Of a DNA stretch of 57,318 bases, positions 9,530-16,770 are shown in pieces. This DNA is from a virus. The stretch spans positions 1 through 57,318 of IMG/VR virus record IMGVR_UViG_3300020182_000041; one strand, written 5' to 3'. The notes beneath the pieces are model-generated. The model did no database searches, was not told the DNA's origin, and was given only the letters and a program-made list of their open reading frames with translations. The number at the start of each line of letters is the position of its first letter. The stretch's first letter is position 1. The position numbers and the translations under genes were made by a program.

Positions 9530-9993
9530 TGGCGGTACCAGCATCAGGAGCATTGTCAATGTTAGATATAGCGCAAGAAGCTTTATACGGAACGTGGGGT
9601 TCAGGAACTATAACTGGACCAATATCTATGTACGATATGATAAATGGCGGAAACTCTCACGGTTCTGGTAATTCATACCCTACAGTAAACGATGGATGCA
9701 CACCAAATCCAGTTGATAGAACTTATTTTCAAATTACTTTGACATTAGCTCAAGTAGGTGGTGGAGATGTAACTGTCTTTACGACCAGAAACCCTATTAC
9801 TGGTTTAGTAACAAATGATGTTTTATATGATTATGTAAATGGATCATATACAGCTTGGACGGGTGCTTCGCAAACTTATTCATATTGGATATTTGGTCAA
9901 GGAACATTTTTTGGTTGTACATCAAGTGAGTGTCCTAACATTTCCGTTAGTTCATCTGGAGTAGTAACAACTAATGGGTGTCAATGCCCTTAA
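9529..9993 (+). CDS. short tail-fibre-associated protein with Cys-rich C-terminus
   Basis: A 154-residue protein. The N-terminus has PASGALSMLDIAQEA and GPISMYDMING, a pattern I know from short phage tail or adaptor proteins, where LSMxDIxxE-like helices dock to the virion. The C-terminal half is beta-rich and ends with four Cys in FGCTSSECPN and NGCQCP. Its ATG overlaps the stop of the S74 fibre (TAATG), so the two are probably co-translated. A fibre accessory or adhesin tip is inferred; no catalytic motif is present. Confidence 0.6.
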   Translation: MAVPASGALSMLDIAQEALYGTWGSGTITGPISMYDMINGGNSHGSGNSYPTVNDGCTPNPVDRTYFQITLTLAQVGGGDVTVFTTRNPITGLVTNDVLYDYVNGSYTAWTGASQTYSYWIFGQGTFFGCTSSECPNISVSSSGVVTTNGCQCP

Positions 9994-10003
9994 AAATTAA
10001 ATT

Positions 10004-10330
10004 ATGCCTATAGCTTATCCATATAGATTTTCCGATTGGTACGGTTACGACAAAGACTGTACAACATTAACATCGTTTAGTTCTGGCTCAGGACAATCAG
10101 ATACTAAATTTATATGTACTCAATCTGTGAATACAACAAAATATCACGACGGTAGCGGTAATAACCCAACTACAGGGGATACTGTTTATGATAATTCCAC
10201 AGGAACAACAACAACTGGAAACGGTTTTTACACAATTCAAAACGGAGCGTCGCCTCCAGCAACAATTGGGTATTACAGAATAACAGGCGGAAGCGGAGTA
10301 GTTGCTTCTTTAGGATTATGCTTTCCATAA
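10004..10330 (+). CDS. small tail-associated protein of unknown function
   Basis: A 108-residue Gly/Ser/Thr-rich protein (MPIAYPYRFSDWYGYDKDC...) with three Cys (DC near 18, IC near 38, LCFP at the end). It has a module with VYDNSTGTTTTGNGFYTIQNG and GYYRITGGSG, similar to the repeated xVY...GxYxxx modules at the C-terminus of the 652-residue protein at 33956. It is in the fibre cassette, so a surface-exposed tail role is inferred. The following 40-nt gap holds an (AAAT)-rich leader but no clear terminator. Confidence 0.55.
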   Translation: MPIAYPYRFSDWYGYDKDCTTLTSFSSGSGQSDTKFICTQSVNTTKYHDGSGNNPTTGDTVYDNSTGTTTTGNGFYTIQNGASPPATIGYYRITGGSGVVASLGLCFP

Positions 10331-10370
10331 CAAATAAACAAATAAATAAATAAATCTTTAAAATTAAAAA

Positions 10371-10742
10371 ATGGCAATTATTTACAAATGGGATATCCCA
10401 CAAATGAACGCTCACATCCAAGCGGATGGGCAAGACAATGTAATCTACACAGTGCATTACAGATACACAGGTTCTGAAGAGTCCGAAGGAGTTACGTACT
10501 CATCAACTAACATTGGAACGCAAAGTTACACGTATGTAGCAGGTGAGCCTTTTACACCTTACGAGGATACTGAAGCTTTTGAAGCTATAGTTATTGGTTG
10601 GTTAGAAGGATCTTTAGATGTAGATCAAATGCAAGCTAGTATAGCTGCAAGCATACAATCTCAAATAACACCTGTTAATGAAGACTTGTATTTTACATGG
10701 CAAAATCCTACGCCAACACCTCCAGTTAACGATGAAGAATAA
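10371..10742 (+). CDS. conserved phage protein of unknown function
   Basis: A 123-residue protein that begins MAIIYKWDIPQMNAHIQADG and has DNVIYTVHYRYTGSE. I recall this N-terminal pattern from many cyanophage and marine phage proteins of unknown function that lie near fibre genes. The middle is beta-rich; the C-terminal third is helical and acidic (WLEGSLDVDQMQASIAASI, PPVNDEE). No enzyme motif is visible. Probably a virion or fibre accessory protein. The stop codon lies inside a 20-bp element repeated at 36589. Confidence 0.6.
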   Translation: MAIIYKWDIPQMNAHIQADGQDNVIYTVHYRYTGSEESEGVTYSSTNIGTQSYTYVAGEPFTPYEDTEAFEAIVIGWLEGSLDVDQMQASIAASIQSQITPVNEDLYFTWQNPTPTPPVNDEE

Positions 10743-10757
10743 TACGTAATAATAAAA
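10738..10757 (+). promoter_or_regulatory. 20-bp element repeated at 36589 (copy 1)
   Basis: AATAATACGTAATAATAAAA occurs here and again at 36589-36608. In both places the TAA at positions 3-5 of the element is the stop codon of the upstream gene and a gene starts 17-52 bases later. It could be a late promoter, a processing site or a recombination joint; a promoter for the chaperonin segment is my preferred but unproven reading. Confidence 0.35.
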
Positions 10758-10808
10758 CCATAACCTGTTCATTACAGAAAACCAATTGTCAAATTAAAAC
10801 CAAAACCA

Positions 10809-11099
10809 ATGACAACATTTTACCAGACTAATTCATGGAGTAGTCACCCATCACCGTCTAAAGATTATACGGATCTTTGGAAACACATAGCCAATAAAAA
10901 AAATTGGCGGATTGTTGAACTAATTAATGGTTATTATCAAACCGAATATCAAGATTTAAAAAATCAAAATGTATGGAATGATGTAACAAGAAGGGAAACT
11001 TTAAAACAAGCGGAAGATGCTATAGATGAAACTGTAGCTTACTATTCAAAAAAAGTTGAATTTCTTAACGGACCAAAAGTAGTAAAAACATTCAAATAA
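10809..11099 (+). CDS. small protein before groL, unknown function
   Basis: A 96-residue, mostly helical protein (MTTFYQTNSWSSHPSPSKDY, ELINGYYQTEYQDLKNQ, TLKQAEDAIDETVAYYSKKVEFLNGP). I do not recognise a function. The regular helices with Tyr/Lys suggest a protein-binding role. It is 22 nt upstream of the phage groL and 66 nt after the fibre cassette, so it may be the first gene of the chaperonin transcript. No signal peptide, membrane segment or metal-binding motif is present. Confidence 0.6.
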   Translation: MTTFYQTNSWSSHPSPSKDYTDLWKHIANKKNWRIVELINGYYQTEYQDLKNQNVWNDVTRRETLKQAEDAIDETVAYYSKKVEFLNGPKVVKTFK

Positions 11100-11121
11100 A
11101 AATATAATCAAATTTAATTAA

Positions 11122-12675
11122 ATGGAATACAATAATCCAAGTGAGATTGTTAAAACTCTCACATTCGGGAAAGACGCAAATGATCAAATTATAGCAGGTG
11201 TCGAAAAGTTAGCTAACGCAGTGAAGTCCACATTAGGAGCTTCCGGAAAATGCGTAATTTACGAAGATGCCTTAGGAAGACCGGTAATAACAAAAGACGG
11301 AGTAACCGTTGCAGAGAGCGTAGTCTTACTACATCCGGTCGAGAACATAGGAGCAACCCTTATAAAGCAAGCAGCTAGAAATACTGTAAGAGAAGCAGGA
11401 GACGGTACGACAACATCTACCGTCCTTGCTAATTCTCTTTTAAAGATTACAAACAAACATTTAGATGAAGAAAAAGTTAGAGAACTTAAAGCAGGCATTA
11501 TTAGCGGTGCTAACAAAGTTAAAATATATCTTGATAAGACCAGTACTCCTGTTAAAGGCCAAATGCTACAAAACGTTGCTATCATTAGCTGCAATAATGA
11601 CAAAGAGCTTGGGATCAAGATTGGAGAAGCTTATGAAAAAGTTGGAAAAAATGGAATTGTATTAATGGAAGAATCTGATACAAATGAAACTTACGTGGAT
11701 TTTGTTGAAGGAGTACAATTTGATAGTGGATTAAAGTCAACGCATTTAATAACAGACAAAGACAAACACACAGCTGTTTTAGACGATCCTTACGTGCTTA
11801 TTGTTTCATCCCCTATTCCTAACATAAGAAAAATACAAAGCGTCTTAGAACACGTTATAAAGAGTAAAAGAAGTTTATTGATTGTAGCCGATATGGAACA
11901 ACAACCATATGCTACATTGTTATCGAATAAAGTTAAAGGTAATATAAAAGTTAATATTGTTGATGTACCTGGTTTTGGTTTAACAAAGCAAGATACAATG
12001 GATGATTTAGCATTACTTACTGGGGCAATGATAATAAACGAGGAACTTGGTGATGATTTAGATTTAATAAATCCCGATGTACTAGGTAGCGTTAAAAAAG
12101 CTGTTACAGATGAAAAATCAACAGTGCTTCAGATAGAGCAATCAATAGATGTAGCTCACAGAGTTGAAGAGGTTACTAAAAGTATTGAAACAGAAACTAA
12201 TCCATTCTTTAAGAAAAAGTTAGAGCAAAGACTGTCAATGTTAACTGGTAAAGTTGGTATTGTTTATGTTGGAGCAGATTCTGAAGTAGAGCTTAAAGAA
12301 AAGAAAGATAGAGTTGAAGATGCAATTCACGCAACTAAAGCTGCTTATAAAGAGGGTATTGTAGCAGGGGGAGGTATTGCTTTATTGAATGCTGCTAATA
12401 ACTTGAAGGCTAAGAATAAAGGAGAAGAGATATTGTTTGAAGCAATTAAATCACCTTACTACACTATACTAGACAATGCTGGTATTATTGAAGTTAAAAA
12501 GCAAACAATAAAAAATAGAGGGATTGATGTTAAAACTGGCAAAGAAGTTAATATGATTAAAGCCGGTATTATAGATCCTGTGTTAGTTACTAAGTCAGCT
12601 CTTAAAAACGCTGTAAGTGTTGTAACAACTATTGTGTCTGCAGATTGTGTAATTAGCAATAAAAGATTGATGTAA
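11122..12675 (+). CDS. groL: phage-encoded GroEL-like chaperonin
   Basis: A 517-residue group I chaperonin (usual length about 540). ATP-site elements are present: ITKDGVTVAES with D59 (E. coli D52), GDGTTTS with D94 (D87), VEDAIHATKAA with D400 (D398) and IVAGGGIALL. The apical domain aligns through VEGVQFDSG and VPGFGLTKQD, but the peptide-groove aromatic residues of E. coli (Y199, Y203, F204) align to L, H and L. The C-terminal GGM tail is missing; it ends SNKRLM. It overlaps groS by one base (TAATG). Phage chaperonins fold capsid or other phage proteins; that client role is inferred. The first ~330 bases use more C-ending codons than the rest. Confidence 0.95.
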   Translation: MEYNNPSEIVKTLTFGKDANDQIIAGVEKLANAVKSTLGASGKCVIYEDALGRPVITKDGVTVAESVVLLHPVENIGATLIKQAARNTVREAGDGTTTSTVLANSLLKITNKHLDEEKVRELKAGIISGANKVKIYLDKTSTPVKGQMLQNVAIISCNNDKELGIKIGEAYEKVGKNGIVLMEESDTNETYVDFVEGVQFDSGLKSTHLITDKDKHTAVLDDPYVLIVSSPIPNIRKIQSVLEHVIKSKRSLLIVADMEQQPYATLLSNKVKGNIKVNIVDVPGFGLTKQDTMDDLALLTGAMIINEELGDDLDLINPDVLGSVKKAVTDEKSTVLQIEQSIDVAHRVEEVTKSIETETNPFFKKKLEQRLSMLTGKVGIVYVGADSEVELKEKKDRVEDAIHATKAAYKEGIVAGGGIALLNAANNLKAKNKGEEILFEAIKSPYYTILDNAGIIEVKKQTIKNRGIDVKTGKEVNMIKAGIIDPVLVTKSALKNAVSVVTTIVSADCVISNKRLM

Positions 12676-12932
12676 TGAAAGCGATCAATTATTATATAAT
12701 TATAGAAAAAATCAAAGAAGCTCCAAAGAAAGTAGGAGGCATTGAATTAACTGAAAAGCAAGATACAGACATTAGATATTTAAAAGCTAATGTAATAAGT
12801 GTAGGAGACAAGATAGAAGGTATTAATGAAGGAGATATTATCAGGTATGATAAGCATGCTGGTCATGGTATCGAATGGAAAGATAATTTTTATTATGTTA
12901 TTACAGTTGGAGATGTAGTTATAGTTGAATGA
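12675..12932 (+). CDS. groS: phage GroES-like co-chaperonin
   Basis: An 85-residue co-chaperonin (E. coli GroES has 97). It starts with the strand MKAINYYIIIEKI, has a mobile-loop sequence KKVGGIELTEKQD (compare AGGIVLT), then ANVISVGD, INEGDIIRYDKHAGHGIEW and a final strand YYVITVGDVVIVE, giving the GroES beta-barrel order. The hydrophobic tripeptide that docks on GroEL is I23-E24-L25, with a Glu instead of Val, so it may be tuned to the neighbouring phage GroEL. Coupled to groL by TAATG and to the next gene by ATGA. A second GroES-like protein lies at 17795. Confidence 0.9.
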   Translation: MKAINYYIIIEKIKEAPKKVGGIELTEKQDTDIRYLKANVISVGDKIEGINEGDIIRYDKHAGHGIEWKDNFYYVITVGDVVIVE

Positions 12933-13369
12933 GACTAACAGCTTCAGATCTTAGAGATATAAATTTATTAAAGTATTACAGGCTCGTTAGAAGGTGGGCC
13001 TGTAAAACTTATGGATTGAAAGACGCTGATTTAGAATTACTTGTGTATTTAGATTGCAAACAATTTTTTACTCGTAATGATTTTATAAATGGCGTTTACA
13101 CTTATACTTGGGATAAAAATAGATGGGAGCGTTTACGTAGAAACGGTTGGATCGATGTTTTTAAAGAGCGTAATAGAACGAGTTCTAAATACGCAGTATA
13201 TAAAGTATCTACGAAAGGTAAGCATTTAATAAGTAGAATATATAGAATACTATTAGCAGAAGAAGATTTACCTACATCGGCAAGAAGTGTATTTTATAAT
13301 AATAAAACATATACAGATAAAGTTTTTAATAAAGCTATTGATGATATGATAAGAGATAAAGAGAGATAA
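12929..13369 (+). CDS. winged-helix DNA-binding protein (MarR-like)
   Basis: A 146-residue basic protein. Residues 1-100 read like a winged helix: LLKYYRLVRRWACKTYGL, LELLVYLDCKQFFTRNDFI, then WDKNRWERLRRNGWIDVF as the likely recognition region, and SSKYAVYKVSTKGKHLISRIY as the wing and dimer helix. I recall this family in marine phages labelled MarR-like. It overlaps groS by four bases and the next gene by one. A role in regulating late genes or in virion assembly is possible; neither is shown by the sequence. Confidence 0.65.
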   Translation: MRLTASDLRDINLLKYYRLVRRWACKTYGLKDADLELLVYLDCKQFFTRNDFINGVYTYTWDKNRWERLRRNGWIDVFKERNRTSSKYAVYKVSTKGKHLISRIYRILLAEEDLPTSARSVFYNNKTYTDKVFNKAIDDMIRDKER

Positions 13370-13749
13370 TGGATTTTAAACTTAAAGATTTTGCAGATCT
13401 TGTCGGAATAGACAAAGAAACTTCTACATATAATACACCTGTTTTTAAAAAAGATTTAGATGGAGATATATTAGGTGAAGCTAATAATGATGGTACTATA
13501 TTTATAGACAAGTCATTGAAAGGTAAAGCAAAAGAAGAAGCTGTAAATCACGAAAAAGTTCATTTAGATCAAATGGCTCAAGGAAGATTGCACTATGATG
13601 ACAACAAGGTAACTTGGAAAATGGATACAAAGTCGCCAGCTAGAGTTTATAAAAGAGTAGGTGGACAACTAATAGACGAAGAAACAGGTAAGTCAGCGCA
13701 AGAAGGCGGGGATTTTGAATGGGAAAGAGAAGCATATAAAAAACAGTAA
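13369..13749 (+). CDS. small HExxH putative metallopeptidase
   Basis: A 126-residue protein with NHEKVHLDQM, giving the zinc motif H61-E62-x-x-H65, and a later FEWEREAYKK that could supply a third Glu ligand around residue 117-121. The arrangement (TIFIDKSL strand, HExxH helix, DDNKVTWK strand, WEREAY helix) matches small phage peptidase-like proteins. Substrate unknown: head maturation, scaffold removal or host-protein cleavage are all possible. It sits between the winged-helix gene and the basic-protein cluster, with TAATG coupling upstream. No transmembrane segment. Confidence 0.65.
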   Translation: MDFKLKDFADLVGIDKETSTYNTPVFKKDLDGDILGEANNDGTIFIDKSLKGKAKEEAVNHEKVHLDQMAQGRLHYDDNKVTWKMDTKSPARVYKRVGGQLIDEETGKSAQEGGDFEWEREAYKKQ

Positions 13750-13750
13750 T

Positions 13751-13957
13751 ATGGGATATAAAGCAAAATCAATTACAGCTAAAGCGTCAAGTGCTTGTAA
13801 AATGAATATGGGATTAGTTATGGGTGCAAGCGATATGCATAATTCTAAATCCTTTGTTGATCATGGGGCTTTAATTGAAAAAAGAATACAAAGCGGAAAA
13901 GCAAAACCCGTTACACCTGAAGAACAAGAAAAAAAAACTAACATAACAGAAGAATAA
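13751..13957 (+). CDS. small protein with KSITAK motif
   Basis: A 68-residue protein starting at ATG 13751. An in-frame ATG at 13715 would overlap the upstream gene by 35 bases and is less likely. The N-terminus MGYKAKSITAKASSACKMNM shares ITAK-(S)SACKM with the PIT(S/A)(K/R)(I/V)K start of the next genes, followed by Gly/Met-rich and then charged segments. Unknown function; probably one of a set of basic virion-associated proteins. Part of an unbroken run from groL. Confidence 0.6.
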   Translation: MGYKAKSITAKASSACKMNMGLVMGASDMHNSKSFVDHGALIEKRIQSGKAKPVTPEEQEKKTNITEE

Positions 13958-13958
13958 T

Positions 13959-14828
13959 ATGAACTTACCAATCACAAGTAGAGTAAAAAGATCTCCCCTG
14001 TTAAGCCAAGCGTCTCAAGCTATAGAGGTTGAGAATGACGATCAAGCTAAAGGCTTTTATGAAAGTCAAGGAGAAGATGTAAAATCCACTAAAACAGTAA
14101 CCCAAGAGCCTACTGAAACTTTCACGGGGACAAAAGCAACAGGAGAAGCAGAAAAAAAATGGGCAAAACAAAATGAATACTGTAAAGGTAAACCCGTGGG
14201 TACACCTGGTTGTTCTGGTTTTCATAAATTCGAAGGAACTGGAACCGTAGTAGAGGAGACGGTTGTTAAAGGGAAAAAAGAAATGGGTGAAGTTCCAATA
14301 AGAGTAGCTCAAAAAGGAGACGTAATGGAGCCTTGGCAAATTTCTAGAATGCAAAGATCCATAAAGAAAGAACAAAAGCAAATTAGAAAATCTAAACTTA
14401 AACAAAGACCAGACGGTGTTAGTAGAAGAGATTGGAAGAGGCAGGTTAGAGCAGAAGAAAATGCTGCTGAACAAAAAGAGTTTCAAGCTTTAGCAGATAG
14501 AAACGCTAAATCAAGAGCTTCCGGTAAAAGAGGAGGATCAAGAGATGTAGCTGGTTTTGATAGAGCTAAAACCGTTGGAGAAGATAGTGAAAAAGTGCAA
14601 GTGACTAAAGCTCAAAAAGCAGCTGAGCTAGCCGCTAACAAAAATAAAAAAGAAGAAAAGAAAAAATCACCAAACGAAATGAGATCAACAAGCCCAGCAA
14701 AAAAAGCATTAAAAGGTAGCCAAAATCAATTACCTCAGCATTTACAAGCAGCTATTAAAGCAGCTCCTGGTAAAATGAACGGTTCTCCTTACAAAATGAA
14801 AGGCTCAATGTTTAAAAAGAGATACTAA
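13959..14828 (+). CDS. basic low-complexity protein with PITSRVKRSP start
   Basis: A 289-residue, strongly basic protein. It begins MNLPITSRVKRSP, has a Cys-containing stretch NEYCKGKPVGTPGCSGFHKF, a charged coiled-coil-like middle (SIKKEQKQIRKSKLKQRP, KKEEKKKS), and a C-terminus with STSPAKKALKGS and GSPYKMKGSMFKKRY. SPAK and (P/S)-x-KMKGS elements recur in neighbouring genes. There is no enzyme motif. It could be a DNA-condensing internal head protein; that is inference from charge and from the location upstream of the head module. The stop overlaps the next start (TAATG). Confidence 0.6.
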   Translation: MNLPITSRVKRSPLLSQASQAIEVENDDQAKGFYESQGEDVKSTKTVTQEPTETFTGTKATGEAEKKWAKQNEYCKGKPVGTPGCSGFHKFEGTGTVVEETVVKGKKEMGEVPIRVAQKGDVMEPWQISRMQRSIKKEQKQIRKSKLKQRPDGVSRRDWKRQVRAEENAAEQKEFQALADRNAKSRASGKRGGSRDVAGFDRAKTVGEDSEKVQVTKAQKAAELAANKNKKEEKKKSPNEMRSTSPAKKALKGSQNQLPQHLQAAIKAAPGKMNGSPYKMKGSMFKKRY

Positions 14829-15142
14829 TGGCTATACCAATTACAAGTAAAATAAAAAACTGCTCGCCTGCTAAGAAAACAGGAGCATGGACAAGGAAAG
14901 AGGGGCAATCGGAATCTGGAGGTTTAAACCAAAAAGGTGTTGATGATTATAAAAGAAAAAATCCTGGTTCAAAATTAAAGACCGCTGTAACAACAAAGCC
15001 ATCTAAATTGAAGCCTGGTAGTAAAGCCGCTAATCGTAGAAAATCTTTTTGTGCAAGAATGAGCGGGGTAAAAGGACCAATGAAAAAACCAAATGGTAAA
15101 CCTACAAGAAAGGCTTTAGCATTAAGAAAATGGAATTGCTAA
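14828..15142 (+). CDS. small basic conserved phage protein (KxSFCARMxG family)
   Basis: A 104-residue basic protein. It opens MAIPITSKIKNCSPAKKTG, then AWTRKEGQSESGGLNQKG, NPGSKLKTAV, and ends with RRKSFCARMSGVKGPMKKPN and KALALRKWNC. The AWTRKEG...SFCARM...RKW(N/D)C pattern is a widespread small phage and virus family; I recall it as DUF6321, but could not check this. Function is unknown. The N-terminal PITSKIK...SPAKK extension is shared with the flanking genes rather than being part of the family core, suggesting an added targeting tag. TAATG overlap on both sides. Confidence 0.7.
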   Translation: MAIPITSKIKNCSPAKKTGAWTRKEGQSESGGLNQKGVDDYKRKNPGSKLKTAVTTKPSKLKPGSKAANRRKSFCARMSGVKGPMKKPNGKPTRKALALRKWNC

Positions 15143-15297
15143 TGGAATCAAAAGGACTAGGCGATACGGTAGAAAAAATAACTAAAGCAACAGGAATCAA
15201 GACTTTAGTAGAAAAAGTTTCAGAGGGTTTAAACATCCCGTGCGGGTGCCAGCACAGAAAAGAAAAACTAAATAAAATGTTACCATACAAAAAATAA
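15142..15297 (+). CDS. 51-residue conserved protein with CGC motif
   Basis: A short gene missed by length cut-offs: ATG 15142, TAA 15295-15297. It starts MESKGLGDTVEKITKATGIK and ends with PCGCQHRKEKLNKMLPYKK. I recall GLGDxV...TKATGIK...CGCxxRxxxLNxxxPY as a common small protein in Bacteroidota phages. The CGC and nearby His could bind metal. Its ATG overlaps the previous stop. Function unknown. Confidence 0.7.
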   Translation: MESKGLGDTVEKITKATGIKTLVEKVSEGLNIPCGCQHRKEKLNKMLPYKK

Positions 15298-15303
15298 AAA
15301 AAA

Positions 15304-16365
15304 ATGAGTTTCAAAAACACACCAATAACGGCGAAAATTAAAAGAACTACTAAAGGAGGTATTACACAACCATTACTTAACGTAGGAGCTCCTATTAAAA
15401 TGAAGATGTCTTCACCTGCTAAGCAAACAGTTGCTGACCCTGAACTTACTAAAAAAATGGACAATTTTAGAAATGAAATGTCTAGACAAGACAAAGTAAA
15501 AGCCGACAACTTAGCTGCAAGCAAAGCAAAGAAAGCTGCGAAAGATAAATCTAATTATCAAAAGAACATGGATCAATATAGAAAAGATGTATCTACTTTA
15601 AATGCAAATACAAAAGCTGCATCTAAAAATGTTAATCCTAGACAAATGGATTCCGCTATGAATAGAAGCGTAAGACAGGCAGGTAGGATTAAATCTTTTG
15701 AAAAGAATCTTTACGACTACGATACAAAAAACAAAGCAGGTAGCACTGAAGGTTATACTGCTAAAGAATATGCAATGGCTAAAGCCAGTGGTACTTATAA
15801 ATCTAGAGCTAAGAAAAAAGAAGACGTTAAAGTAGACACTACCAAAACTCAAGCCACTAAAACTAAAAAAGTTTCATACGATACTGCTTATAAAAATAGG
15901 GATCAAAAAACATACGGTAAGATGGACAAAGCTACTTATATAAAAGAAGCTAAACGTCAAAACGCTTCATATAAGGCCGGTAAAGGATGGGATGTTAAAA
16001 ACAAAGGTAAAGATACACCACCTAGAAAAAAGGTTAAAACAGCTTCTGTAATAGAACCTAAAGGAATTAAAAAAATAGAAATATCTACAAAGTTAGATCC
16101 AAAACAACTTAAAGCAGAAGTTGTAAAGCGTAACACTAAAACAGAAAAGCCTTCTAAAAGAGACGTACGTAAAGCTAATAGAAAAGCTAAATCAGCAGGT
16201 AGAGCAAGTGATAGAGCAGCAAGAGCTAGACTAAAAGGCCAACAAGCTTTAGAGAATGGTAACAAGCAAAAAGCTTTAAGACTTAAAAGAAAAGAAACAC
16301 GATTAAAAGCAAAAGCTACTAGAAAAAGAGGACAAGCAGCAGATGCTATTAAGATAAAAGATTAA
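15304..16365 (+). CDS. large basic low-complexity protein with PITAKIKR start
   Basis: A 353-residue, very Lys/Arg/Ala-rich protein. It begins MSFKNTPITAKIKRTTKGG, then GAPIKMKMSSPAKQTVADPE, and continues as long charged helices (ELTKKMDNFRNEMSRQDKVK, RKANRKAKSAGRASDRAARA, KRKETRLKAKATRKR). This resembles histone-like or internal head proteins that bind DNA. The N-terminal motif is the same as in the genes at 13959 and 14828. It abuts the holin-like gene at 16366. No fold or family is recognised; a nucleoid or core-protein role is inferred. Confidence 0.6.
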   Translation: MSFKNTPITAKIKRTTKGGITQPLLNVGAPIKMKMSSPAKQTVADPELTKKMDNFRNEMSRQDKVKADNLAASKAKKAAKDKSNYQKNMDQYRKDVSTLNANTKAASKNVNPRQMDSAMNRSVRQAGRIKSFEKNLYDYDTKNKAGSTEGYTAKEYAMAKASGTYKSRAKKKEDVKVDTTKTQATKTKKVSYDTAYKNRDQKTYGKMDKATYIKEAKRQNASYKAGKGWDVKNKGKDTPPRKKVKTASVIEPKGIKKIEISTKLDPKQLKAEVVKRNTKTEKPSKRDVRKANRKAKSAGRASDRAARARLKGQQALENGNKQKALRLKRKETRLKAKATRKRGQAADAIKIKD

Positions 16366-16761
16366 ATGAAAAAGTTATTTCAATGGCTTACAGGTAGTGT
16401 TGTTAAAGAAATTGGCAGCGCTATTGATAAGTTAACTACAACTGAAGAAGAGAAGCTTACTATTAAAAAGCAAGTTATAGAAATACTAGAACAAGCCGAT
16501 ACAAATGCTCAAGCTCAAGTAACAGATCGTTGGAAGTCAGATATGGAAAGTGACAGTTTCTTGTCTAAAAATATCCGGCCAATTATACTCATATATATAA
16601 CGGTTATATTTACAGCGTTGGCATTTACTGATGGTAACATTGGAGAGTTTCAAATAGCAAAAGAGTATATACCTATATTTCAAACATTATTAGTTACTGT
16701 TTACGGAGCTTATTTTGTAGGAAGAACTTGGGAAAAAGCAACAAAAATAAATAAAAAATAA
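16366..16761 (+). CDS. 3TM holin-like membrane protein
   Basis: A 131-residue protein with an N-terminal amphipathic helix (MKKLFQWLTGSVVKEIGSAI), a charged middle (TEEEKLTIKKQVIEILEQ, TDRWKSDMESDS) and two clear hydrophobic segments: NIRPIILIYITVIFTALAF and YIPIFQTLLVTVYGAYFVG. RP-x-I-L after a soluble cap is characteristic of the 3TM holin family also found in gene transfer agents. It would form inner-membrane holes to time lysis. It lies far from the endolysin at 45328, next to a second small holin candidate, so the division of work is unclear. Confidence 0.7.
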   Translation: MKKLFQWLTGSVVKEIGSAIDKLTTTEEEKLTIKKQVIEILEQADTNAQAQVTDRWKSDMESDSFLSKNIRPIILIYITVIFTALAFTDGNIGEFQIAKEYIPIFQTLLVTVYGAYFVGRTWEKATKINKK

Positions 16762-16770
16762 ACAAAAATA

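Noticed and set aside
10331-10370. AAAT-rich tract as a terminator or origin
   Set aside because: There is no stem, and similar A/T-rich leaders precede many genes here; it is best read as a translation leader.
11259-11618. 119-residue minus-strand frame opposite groL
   Set aside because: Opposite a clear GroEL frame with intact motifs and in a more GC-rich segment; best explained as a shadow.
14001-14486. 161-residue minus-strand frame opposite the basic protein at 13959
   Set aside because: Lys/Arg-rich plus frames give Phe/Leu/Ser-rich reverse frames without stops; no start context or motif.
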